A stretch of 7,940 nt of DNA from Desulfosporosinus sp. UBA5188 (GTDB lineage Bacteria > Bacillota > Desulfitobacteriia > Desulfitobacteriales > Desulfitobacteriaceae), in assembly GCA_002413075.1 (NCBI GenBank), contig DHWG01000008.1:1234-9173 (forward strand), written 5' to 3'. This document shows, one piece after another, positions 1 to 5,659 of this stretch; position 1 is the first letter of the stretch; each line of letters starts with the position of its first letter. The notes under the pieces were generated by a model. The model searched no databases, was not told the origin of the DNA, and saw nothing but the letters and a program-made list of their open reading frames with translations. A program made the position numbers and the translations under genes.

Positions 1-1319
1 TGACCGTCCAACAGGACCTCTAACGGTCCGTCGGTACCCTCAACTTCAAACAAAACCAAGGTTCTTTTTCGGCTGGTTGGAATTAACGGGTGCAAGATGT
101 TTAAGATCTTAGGTAATGGGCACGGCTCAACTTTTGGTTCGTTCAGCACAGTAAACTGCATGATCTGGCCCGTGGTCAGGGGATCAGGCTCTTCCCCGCT
201 GGGGAACGGGGCATTGGCATCATTGGTCAGAATTAATTGAGTACAAGGTGAAAATTGGGAGAAGTCCACTAGAATATCAGCCCGTTCGCCAGGCGCTAGG
301 AGCAAGGCGTTGAGTTGTACGGGTTTAGGTAAGTAGCCCCCGTCGGTGCCAATTTGAAAGAAAGGCATCTGGTTAGAAAACATTAGGTTGTAAAATCGTG
401 CATTGGAGCCATTTAAAACCCTAAAACGGTACTGTCTCGGCTCGACATTCAGGTTAGGCCAGACTTTGCCATTAACTATAATACCATTACCGAAAAATTC
501 CGGGATCCAGTAGGGATGGATCTCCGGGTTAATACCGTTATTGGGAAAGTCAAAGGACCCGTCGTCAAGGAAAGATCGGTCTTGAATAGCAAGAGGGATT
601 TCATATTTGCCCTGCGGCAGCGCGGAGTGTTCTCCATCGAGTCGTTTATGGCCATCGCGTAATATATAGAATCCAGCGAGTCCCATTAAGACATTCAGAC
701 GGGTTAAACCTAGCGTGTGGTCATGATACCATAAAGTCGCCGATTCTTGTTCATTTGCGTAATGGAAACGGGATTTAACAAAAGCTGGGCCAGTGATCGT
801 TTCCCCGGCTGTAAACCAGGCATCTGGATGACCGTCTGAAGCCGATTCACTCTCACCGCCATGCAGGTGGGTAACTGTTGGCACCGGCCTTTGGGCTAAT
901 GGAAATCCTGGCGGGAAGGGCGGAAACGGCGGCATTGGCATGCCTATATTATTGGGGTCAGCCCAGTGAATCGTCGGGTCCACGGCCAATGGGGTGGGTT
1001 CGCTTAGATTGTTTACCCACTGCACATTGATCGGTATGTTTCGCGTGGCTTCAAAAGTAGCACCGGGTGTGAAGCGGAAATCAGGGATGATTTCACCGGT
1101 TTCAGGAATCATCACTTCACCGCCATAACCCCATACCGTTGTTTCTGGGAACCCTGCGGGTAGAATTTGTTGGGTAAACTGACTGACAGTTACCTCATAG
1201 TTATGGCTAAGTACTTTGCCTGTAATCGGGCGCTCAACGACGGTTGGTTTATAGACAGGTAGGCGAACTAATTCATTGACAAACTTCGGAATAACTGTCG
1301 GATCAAGCGGATTAGACAT
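1..1319 (-). CDS. cotA: CotA-like multicopper oxidase (laccase), C-terminus beyond window
   Basis: Partial gene: 439 N-terminal residues are visible and the frame runs off the left edge. It is a three-cupredoxin multicopper oxidase of the CotA/bilirubin oxidase type, which oxidises phenolics, bilirubin or metals and reduces O2 to water; in Bacillus, CotA sits in the outer spore coat. Seen directly: WGYGG near residue 63, HLHGG at 151-155 and WYHDHTLG at 197-204, giving four trinuclear-cluster histidines (H151, H153, H199, H201). Also present are a VNGKVWP-VEPRQYRFRVLNGSNAR stretch at 282-307 and IGTDGGYLP at 323-331, all collinear with B. subtilis CotA as I recall it. The missing roughly 130 residues should carry the type 1 copper site and the HCHxxxH motif. 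There is no signal peptide, as expected for a coat protein made in the mother cell. A proline-rich loop (about 126-147) precedes HLHGG. The ATG at 1319 follows AAGAGGTG (1328-1335). A sigma-K-like promoter lies just upstream. CotA itself versus another laccase of this family cannot be settled here. Confidence 0.93.
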   Translation of the reverse strand, partial: MSNPLDPTVIPKFVNELVRLPVYKPTVVERPITGKVLSHNYEVTVSQFTQQILPAGFPETTVWGYGGEVMIPETGEIIPDFRFTPGATFEATRNIPINVQWVNNLSEPTPLAVDPTIHWADPNNIGMPMPPFPPFPPGFPLAQRPVPTVTHLHGGESESASDGHPDAWFTAGETITGPAFVKSRFHYANEQESATLWYHDHTLGLTRLNVLMGLAGFYILRDGHKRLDGEHSALPQGKYEIPLAIQDRSFLDDGSFDFPNNGINPEIHPYWIPEFFGNGIIVNGKVWPNLNVEPRQYRFRVLNGSNARFYNLMFSNQMPFFQIGTDGGYLPKPVQLNALLLAPGERADILVDFSQFSPCTQLILTNDANAPFPSGEEPDPLTTGQIMQFTVLNEPKVEPCPLPKILNILHPLIPTSRKRTLVLFEVEGTDGPLEVLLDG

Positions 1320-1327
1320 AGGACGGC

Positions 1328-1335
1328 ACCTCTTA
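1328..1335 (-). promoter_or_regulatory. Ribosome binding site of the multicopper oxidase
   Basis: Read on the minus strand this is AAGAGGTG, 8 nt before the ATG at 1319-1317. It fixes the start of the laccase. The upstream half (AAGA) also forms part of an inverted repeat at 1331-1357. Confidence 0.7.
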
Positions 1336-1357
1336 TCACTCAGTTTCTATGATAAGA
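1331..1357. repeat. 8-bp inverted repeat overlapping laccase promoter and RBS
   Basis: TCTTATCA (1331-1338) and TGATAAGA (1350-1357) are perfect inverted copies with an 11-nt spacer. One arm overlaps the sigma-K-like -10 element and the other the 5' half of the Shine-Dalgarno sequence. It could be an operator for a dimeric regulator. With a start near 1346 the distal arm would not be transcribed, so an RNA hairpin is less likely. Confidence 0.4.
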
Positions 1358-1380
1358 TATGCACACTTGTGATCTGGAGT
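1353..1380 (-). promoter_or_regulatory. Sigma-K-like promoter of the multicopper oxidase
   Basis: On the minus strand CATATCTTA (1361-1353) matches the Bacillus sigma-K -10 consensus CATANNNTA exactly. The dinucleotide AC (1380-1379) lies 17 nt upstream, which is the sigma-K -35 element and spacing. The expected transcription start is about 26 nt before the ATG. In B. subtilis, cotA is expressed late in the mother cell under sigma-K, so motif and gene agree. The -35 element is only two bases, so chance occurrence is possible. Confidence 0.45.
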
Positions 1381-1401
1381 GACCAGCGAATTGATAACCC
1401 C

Positions 1402-1983
1402 TTAAAGGTCTCCTTTTAAGCCAATACTTTCGGCCGTATTTTGCATACCCTTAATGGTTTCTCTGATGATATAGTCAAGTTCCAGATCCAACATTTTTGC
1501 ACCCTGCTCAATGACTTCGCGGTTTACACCGGCAGCAAAACTTTTCTGCTTCCATTTCTTTTTGACTGATTTTAGTTCAAGGTCAAGAATGCTCTTGCTT
1601 GGTCGTACGAGAACTGTAGCCGCGACTAAACCAGTTAATTCATCGATGGTGAATAAAATCTTCTCCATTCTATGAATCGGTTCAACATTGCAGCATATCC
1701 CCCAACCATGACTTTCGATTGCATGGATATAGTCCTCCGGCCAGTCGTGTTGCCTTAGTATTTCCCTGGCTTTTAGGCAATGCTGTTCAGGGTACATTTC
1801 GTAATCCACATCGTGTAACAATCCGATGATGCTCCACTTATCCTTTTCAGGTTCTCCAAGGATATCGGCAAAATGAAGCATTACAGCTTCAACAGCCAGT
1901 GCGTGCATGATCAAACTGTCACTTTTATTATACTTGGTCAAAAGACCATAGGCTTGTTCTCTTGTTGGTCTGTTCTGTCCCAC
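1402..1983 (-). CDS. HD-domain (HDIG-type) phosphohydrolase
   Basis: A 193-aa soluble protein of the HD superfamily of metal-dependent phosphohydrolases. The HD signature is complete: H27 (in MHALAVE), H57-D58 (in LLHDVD), H92 (in ESHGWG) and D114 (in TIDELTG). Together these would bind one or two divalent metals and hydrolyse a phosphoester such as a nucleotide. The compact HD protein with ESHGWG and an Asp-Glu-Leu-Thr-Gly motif is a common clostridial uncharacterised group, and the substrate cannot be deduced. The start is GTG at 1983, behind AGAGGA about 6 nt upstream. It lies 52 nt downstream of the 72-aa orphan on the same strand and may be co-transcribed with it. An 82-nt gap that contains a separate promoter-like element leads on to the laccase gene. 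Confidence 0.88.
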   Translation of the reverse strand: MGQNRPTREQAYGLLTKYNKSDSLIMHALAVEAVMLHFADILGEPEKDKWSIIGLLHDVDYEMYPEQHCLKAREILRQHDWPEDYIHAIESHGWGICCNVEPIHRMEKILFTIDELTGLVAATVLVRPSKSILDLELKSVKKKWKQKSFAAGVNREVIEQGAKMLDLELDYIIRETIKGMQNTAESIGLKGDL

Positions 1984-2035
1984 GACAATTCCTCTTTCCT
2001 ACGTCTCACACACAATTTAGACACTACGCACATAG

Positions 2036-2254
2036 TTATAATAGCTTATTAGTATGTCTTCCTTTGTCAATTTGGCTACGAATATTAAGACAAAGAGCAA
2101 TAAAAGTATCCTTATCGAGCTCTTTAGATTGATCAGGTAATGAATAAGTCCTTAAAGCTTTATCATTCTTCAGATCAAATATTAAAATCTTCTTCTGATC
2201 TGGAAGATATTGAAACTCTATTTTATTATTAACAAAAACTCGTGATACCGACAT
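2036..2254 (-). CDS. Small uncharacterised protein (72 aa)
   Basis: I do not recognise this protein. It is 72 residues, charged and soluble, with no membrane segment or signal peptide. The N-terminal half looks like beta strands (VFVNNKIEFQYLPDQKKILIFDL), and the C-terminal half is probably helical (KDTFIALCLNIRSQIDKG). The tetrapeptide LPDQ occurs twice, around residues 17-20 and 39-42. The ATG at 2254 is preceded by a weak AGGT-type ribosome site. A good extended -10 promoter lies 31 nt upstream, which supports a real gene. It is divergent from the CheB-CheR fusion and is followed after 52 nt by the HD gene, with which it may form a transcript. Confidence 0.6.
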   Translation of the reverse strand: MSVSRVFVNNKIEFQYLPDQKKILIFDLKNDKALRTYSLPDQSKELDKDTFIALCLNIRSQIDKGRHTNKLL

Positions 2255-2284
2255 GTTTCTACCTACTTTCGTGATTTTAAAATT

Positions 2285-2293
2285 ATTATACCA
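2285..2293 (-). promoter_or_regulatory. Extended -10 promoter for the 72-aa gene
   Basis: On the minus strand this reads TGGTATAAT, a perfect TATAAT -10 box with the TGn extension typical of sigma-A promoters in Gram-positive bacteria. It is 31 nt upstream of the ATG at 2254. A TTGACT hexamer (2306-2301) lies only 10 nt upstream, too close to act as a normal -35 element, so recognition would rely on the extended -10. Confidence 0.55.
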
Positions 2294-2460
2294 TAAAGAG
2301 AGTCAACAAATGAGTGGGAAAAGTCTCACTTATCTAAATAAGGAATAAAGAGGAAAATTGCTGAATAATATCGAATGTAAAGACATAAGAAAAGAATTAT
2401 CCTTAAATAGTTTGTTCATGAGAAATAAGAAGATAAAACGATGTTCGCATCGATTAGGTT

Positions 2461-2468
2461 AGGGAGAG
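2461..2468 (+). promoter_or_regulatory. Ribosome binding site that decides the CheB-CheR start
   Basis: AGGGAGAG precedes two adjacent ATG codons at 2471 and 2474, the only well-placed Shine-Dalgarno sequence here. The more upstream in-frame ATG at 2441 has no comparable site and lies inside a small hairpin (CGATG/CATCG, 2439-2452). Translation therefore most likely begins at 2471 or 2474. Confidence 0.65.
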
Positions 2469-2470
2469 TT

Positions 2471-5110
2471 ATGATGAAAGAAAATAAGAACCTTGAAAAA
2501 GAGTTTCCAATCGTTGGCATTGGCGCTTCCGCAGGAGGGTTGGAGGCTCTATCAGCTTTCTTGAAAAATGTGCCTAAAAATAGCGGCATGGCCTTTGTAA
2601 TTGTGCAGCACATGGAGCCGAATCGTGAGTGTATTTTGGTGGAGTTACTTCAGAGTGCAACGACTATGAAGGTTGCTCAGGTCCAGAAGAAAACATTTGT
2701 TCAGCCGGACTGCGTCTATGTCATCCCGCCAAACAAGGATATGTCGATCCAACACAGGGAAATGCACCTTTTTGATCATATTCCACCCCACACTCAGCGT
2801 CTACCCATAGATTTCTTTTTTATGTCCTTGGCGGTTGATCAGCAGGAGAGGAGTGTTGGCGTCATCCTCTCAGGCACGGGTACTGACGGTACCTCGGGGC
2901 TCAGAGCCATCAAGGAAAAAGGAGGCGTTGTCTTTGTCCAGGAACCGTCCTCCGCTAAATTTGATGGCATGCCACGTAGCGCCATTGAGGAAGGTTTAGC
3001 CGACGTTATATCTCCAGTCGAGGCTTTACCAGAAAAGATTGTTTCCCATCTTAAGCAAAGGCTTCTGATCGACATGTCTGACCAGGACCAGGACCAGGCA
3101 GGCAACGTCCTGAGTTCCTTCGACAATGTTATGATTTTGTTACGGTCCCAGACAGGTCATGACTTTTCTTCCTATAAAAAAAACACGGTATATCGTCGGA
3201 TTGAGCGACGTATGGGTATCCATCAAATTGACAAGATTGCGGATTACGTCCTTTTTTTGCAGGACAATCCTCAGGAATTGGAATTGTTATTTAAGGAACT
3301 TTTAATCGGGGTTACCAGTTTCTTTCGCGAACCAACGGAGTGGGAATTGTTAAAGACCAAAGTTATGCCGGAACTCTTGGCTGAACGAGCGCCTAGTAAT
3401 ACGCTGCGGGTCTGGGTATCCGGCTGTTCTACTGGCGAGGAGGCTTACTCTTTAGCGATTGTCTTCAAAGAGGTGCTGGATCAATTAAGGCCTTCTCAAG
3501 AATTTTCGATGCAGATTTTTGCCACCGATTTAGACCGTGGAGCGATTGATAAAGCCCGAGAAGGGGTTTTTTCCGCCAATATCGCGGAAGATATGTCGCC
3601 GGAGCGCCTGAATCGGTATTTCGTCAAGGTGGGTCGTGGCTATCAGATTGTCAAGACCATTCGCGATATGGTCATCTTTGCTCAGCAAAGCATGATTAAG
3701 GATCCGCCCTTTACCAAAATTGATATCTTGACCTGCCGCAACCTGCTGATCTACCTGACACCAGAACTTCAGAAAAGGCTCATGCCACTTTTTCACTACA
3801 GTCTTAATCCTGATGGGTTTTTGTTTTTAGGAAGTGCAGAGGCAGTCGGGAACGCGACCGATCTTTTTAAACCACTGGATCGTAAATCGCGAATTTACCA
3901 GAGACTCCAGCCCCTGCTGCAGAAGGAGCTTGTAGAATTTCCCACTTCCTTTTCCCCCGCTCAGTCTTCGTCAAATCAGCCAACGGCAACGGTCCAGAAT
4001 ATTCAGTCGATGGCGGATGCACTGATTTTGCAGTATTATTCACCGTCCACGGTGTTAGTCAATGGTACAGGTGATATCCTCTACATTACCGGTCGAACGG
4101 GTAAGTACCTGGAACCGGCTGCTGGCAAGGTGAATTGGAATATCTTTGCCATGGCACGGGAAGGGCTAAACTATAAACTAAGTAACACCTTCTACAAAGC
4201 GCTTCGGGAAAAAGAGGCGGTCACTTTCAAAAAAGCCGTTGTGAAAAACGAAAGTGGGTTGCAGATGGTCGACTTCACCGTCAATCCCCTCAAAGAGCCG
4301 GAGGCTCTGCGGGGGATGGTCATGATCGTTTTCACCGACGTGGTCACCGACGTGGTCACCGCTAATGTCATCGAAACAACGAAAACAATTGGACAAATTC
4401 CTGCCAGCCAGCGAGAGGCAGAGCTGGAGCGTGAACTGATGCAAGCTCGCCAAGTGTGGCAAGTTGCCAGTACAGAAATGCAGATATCCCAAGAAGAATT
4501 CAAATCCAGCAATGAGGAATTGCAGTCCAGCAACGAAGAACTTCAATCGACAAACGAGGAACTGACCACAACCAAGGAAGAAGTACAGACCTTAAACGAA
4601 CAGCTGAAGATGGTTAATTACGAACTGCAGACCAAGTTAGACGAACTGTCACTTGTCACGAACGATATGAAGAATCTATTGGAAAGCACGAAGATTGCCA
4701 CCTTGTTTTTGGATAACAAGTTGTGCGTGAAGCGCTTCACCAACCAAATGGCTATGGTCTCTAGGCTGAAGTCAAGTGACGCAGGTCGCCCCATCACCGA
4801 TATCGCTTCTGATCTGATCTATCCTGAACTGATTGAGGATGTTAAGGAAGTACTACGGACGCTGAATACGGTTGAAAAACAGGTCATGTCCTTTAATGGG
4901 ACTTGGTTTAACGCCCGAATTTTGCCATATCGCACGTTAGAGGATAAAATCGATGGTGTCGTCATCACCCATGTAAATATCACTGAATCCAAACTGTTGG
5001 AGTTGGAGCTTCGCAAAACGAAATCAGCGTTGGAACAACGCCTTGAAGATCAAGGCGAAGAGGTAGAACAGGTCAATGACAAGTTGCTGGATGAAGTACA
5101 ACAGGGTTAG
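2471..5110 (+). CDS. CheB-CheR-PAS fusion: methylesterase/methyltransferase sensory protein
   Basis: Residue numbers are from the ATG at 2471 (879 aa). An N-terminal CheB methylesterase (about 13-195) has the catalytic Ser in GASAGG (S20), His in VQHM (H47) and Asp in GTGTDG (D139). A DQDQDQ linker follows. Then comes a CheR methyltransferase (about 225-480) with TSFFRE, the SAM-binding VSGCSTGEEAYS (316-327), ATDLD (351-355) and NLLIYL. A degenerate PAS-like segment (about 510-630), a heptad-repeat coiled coil built on SSNEELQ/STNEEL (about 645-728) and a C-terminal PAS (about 730-840) complete it. The CheB part lacks the receiver of classical CheB, so phosphorylation cannot control it in the usual way. 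Such cytoplasmic fusions are widespread; some are thought to modify receptors or act as sensory scaffolds, but substrates are unknown. No histidine kinase domain is fused; one is encoded by the next long gene downstream. An amber stop ends the frame, and 12 more sense codons follow in frame. Confidence 0.93.
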   Translation: MMKENKNLEKEFPIVGIGASAGGLEALSAFLKNVPKNSGMAFVIVQHMEPNRECILVELLQSATTMKVAQVQKKTFVQPDCVYVIPPNKDMSIQHREMHLFDHIPPHTQRLPIDFFFMSLAVDQQERSVGVILSGTGTDGTSGLRAIKEKGGVVFVQEPSSAKFDGMPRSAIEEGLADVISPVEALPEKIVSHLKQRLLIDMSDQDQDQAGNVLSSFDNVMILLRSQTGHDFSSYKKNTVYRRIERRMGIHQIDKIADYVLFLQDNPQELELLFKELLIGVTSFFREPTEWELLKTKVMPELLAERAPSNTLRVWVSGCSTGEEAYSLAIVFKEVLDQLRPSQEFSMQIFATDLDRGAIDKAREGVFSANIAEDMSPERLNRYFVKVGRGYQIVKTIRDMVIFAQQSMIKDPPFTKIDILTCRNLLIYLTPELQKRLMPLFHYSLNPDGFLFLGSAEAVGNATDLFKPLDRKSRIYQRLQPLLQKELVEFPTSFSPAQSSSNQPTATVQNIQSMADALILQYYSPSTVLVNGTGDILYITGRTGKYLEPAAGKVNWNIFAMAREGLNYKLSNTFYKALREKEAVTFKKAVVKNESGLQMVDFTVNPLKEPEALRGMVMIVFTDVVTDVVTANVIETTKTIGQIPASQREAELERELMQARQVWQVASTEMQISQEEFKSSNEELQSSNEELQSTNEELTTTKEEVQTLNEQLKMVNYELQTKLDELSLVTNDMKNLLESTKIATLFLDNKLCVKRFTNQMAMVSRLKSSDAGRPITDIASDLIYPELIEDVKEVLRTLNTVEKQVMSFNGTWFNARILPYRTLEDKIDGVVITHVNITESKLLELELRKTKSALEQRLEDQGEEVEQVNDKLLDEVQQG
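3080..3097 (+). repeat. Three tandem GACCAG hexamers (Asp-Gln linker)
   Basis: Three perfect copies of GACCAG encode alternating Asp-Gln in the linker between the CheB and CheR modules. The repeat length is a multiple of three, so slippage would change linker length without shifting the frame. Confidence 0.8.
4332..4361 (+). repeat. 12-bp tandem duplication in the CheB-CheR gene
   Basis: TCACCGACGTGG occurs twice in tandem, followed by the first 6 bases of a third copy. It encodes TDVVTDVV at the end of the first PAS-like segment, directly before the coiled-coil region. The two copies are identical at the DNA level, suggesting a recent in-frame slippage duplication of four codons. Confidence 0.85.
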
Positions 5111-5212
5111 AAAGAAGTCGCGGCTAGTAAAGATCCGAAACGTCGTTAAGCTTAAATAGGCCTTGTCTCAAATGTATAAGTAATAGTTATTTTTCTCATA
5201 CTAACTACATTG

Positions 5213-5220
5213 AGGGGTGA
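5213..5220 (+). promoter_or_regulatory. Ribosome binding site of the inverted small gene
   Basis: AGGGGTGA, close to the consensus AGGAGGTGA, sits 5 nt before a TTG at 5226. The in-frame GTG at 5217 lies inside this site and cannot be the start. The same TTG plus strong Shine-Dalgarno arrangement is used by the kinase gene at 5660. Confidence 0.6.
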
Positions 5221-5225
5221 AGGTA

Positions 5226-5486
5226 TTGGATATAATCTCTATATTTAAAAAGGTTAAGGACACAGAAGAACGTCTTGATATCCAGGAGGCCTTCAATATA
5301 TATAACCTTCTAAGCGCAAGATATGTCAGCACTCCCTCTAAAATAGCAATTTGTTTGTCAAAATGCTTCATAAATCCGTCAAGGATTATTTCCCAACCGA
5401 GATCATGAACAAAATTTTTGAATAATTGAATGGTTTGCTGGGAAGAGACGTATCCTGTTTACAAGACGACTAGGCCAGTGACATAA
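5226..5486 (+). pseudogene. Small helical (DUF3231/CotF-like?) gene disrupted by internal inversion
   Basis: As it stands, the frame from TTG 5226 codes for LDIISIFKKVKD...EAFNIYNLLSARYVS and then runs into unrelated residues and a TGA at 5406-5408. The complementary strand of 5324-5450 reads as a good continuation: VSSQQTIQLFKNFVHD, GWEIILDGFMKHFDKQ, IAILEGVLT. If 5324-5450 is reversed, the frame runs unbroken through TYPVYKTTRPVT to the TAA at 5484-5486, giving 86 residues. The restored product would be helical, with the pattern (helix, RY, then LFKNFVHD...ILDGF) of small ferritin-like DUF3231/spore-coat-related proteins as I remember them; that family call is tentative. The gene has a good ribosome site and a terminator 11 nt after the restored stop, so the inverted arrangement is the intact one. 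In the present orientation only a truncated protein can be made. Whether the inversion is reversible is unknown. Confidence 0.75.
5320..5454. other. Inverted DNA segment bounded by 8-bp inverted repeats
   Basis: The segment is flanked by GATATGTC (5320-5327) and GACGTATC (5447-5454). The latter is the reverse complement of GATACGTC, so the repeats match at 7 of 8 positions. Recombination within them turns over the roughly 127 bp between (5324-5450). Both repeat copies encode Tyr-Val in frame, so either crossover point leaves the gene readable. No recombinase gene is present in the window. Confidence 0.7.
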
Positions 5487-5497
5487 GTTAAGATTTA

Positions 5498-5525
5498 AAA
5501 AAAACCTCTATTTTGGGGTTTTTTT
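5498..5525 (+). terminator. Rho-independent terminator of the small inverted gene
   Basis: An A-rich left arm ending in CCTC (5498-5508) pairs with GGGG plus seven T (5515-5525), with one G-T pair and a 6-nt loop. The T tract is part of the right arm. It lies 11 nt after the TAA at 5484-5486, the stop of the reading frame restored by inversion. It also separates transcription of the upstream genes from the kinase gene. Confidence 0.75.
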
Positions 5526-5581
5526 ATTGTAATTTTTGTTATTTAAGCTAAAATAGGGAGAGGATTATTCTGGTATTTATA

Positions 5582-5629
5582 GAATATAATATAGTGTCTT
5601 ACCATAAGGTAAGACACTATATTATATTC
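5582..5629. repeat. Perfect 22-bp inverted repeat upstream of the kinase gene
   Basis: Arms at 5582-5603 and 5608-5629 are perfectly complementary, with a 4-nt ATAA loop. The outer part is very A/T rich, and the inner part reads GTGTCTTACC/GGTAAGACAC. It ends 15 nt before the Shine-Dalgarno sequence of the hybrid kinase. No T run follows directly (a TTTTT comes 8 nt later), so it is not a standard terminator. It could be a 5' UTR stem-loop, an operator, or a small palindromic mobile element. A TATAAT lies within the left arm (5585-5590), but no convincing -35 element accompanies it. Confidence 0.85.
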
Positions 5630-5644
5630 CCTAGTAATTTTTCG

Positions 5645-5653
5645 AGGAGGTGA
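5645..5653 (+). promoter_or_regulatory. Consensus Shine-Dalgarno that fixes a TTG start
   Basis: AGGAGGTGA is a full match to the Firmicutes anti-Shine-Dalgarno sequence and lies 6 nt before the TTG at 5660. It makes that TTG the clear start of the hybrid kinase. Confidence 0.85.
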
Positions 5654-5659
5654 CGAGCT

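Noticed and set aside
1401..1420. Hairpin at the HD gene stop as a terminator
   Set aside because: CTTAAAAGG/CCTTTAAG pairs with one bulge and a 3-nt loop, but the following sequence on the minus strand is GGGGTTATC with no T run.
2285..2306. TTGACT plus TATAAT as a standard -35/-10 promoter
   Set aside because: The spacer is only 10 nt instead of 16-18. The extended -10 alone is the more reasonable call.
2441..2470. ATG at 2441 as the start of the CheB-CheR protein
   Set aside because: No ribosome site precedes it and it lies in a small CGATG-TTCG-CATCG hairpin. The ATG at 2471/2474 has AGGGAGAG at proper spacing, and the CheB domain needs no upstream residues.
2839..3126. Long antisense open frames inside the CheB-CheR and kinase genes
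   Set aside because: These frames lie opposite well-conserved domain-coding sequence, have low-complexity or unlikely composition, and lack ribosome sites. The same applies to those at 3530-3796, 4178-4546, 4819-5016, 6088-6363, 6608-6811 and 7115-7312.
5174..5203. Sigma-E/K-like promoter (GTATAA ... CATACTAA) upstream of the inverted small gene
   Set aside because: The -10-like element is suggestive for a spore gene, but the spacing and -35 match are too poor to call.
5217..5408. A 63-aa open frame taken as an intact gene
   Set aside because: Its last 25 or so residues are the antisense reading of a better coding strand. Its GTG start lies inside the ribosome site. Reversing the inner segment gives a longer frame that ends next to a terminator.
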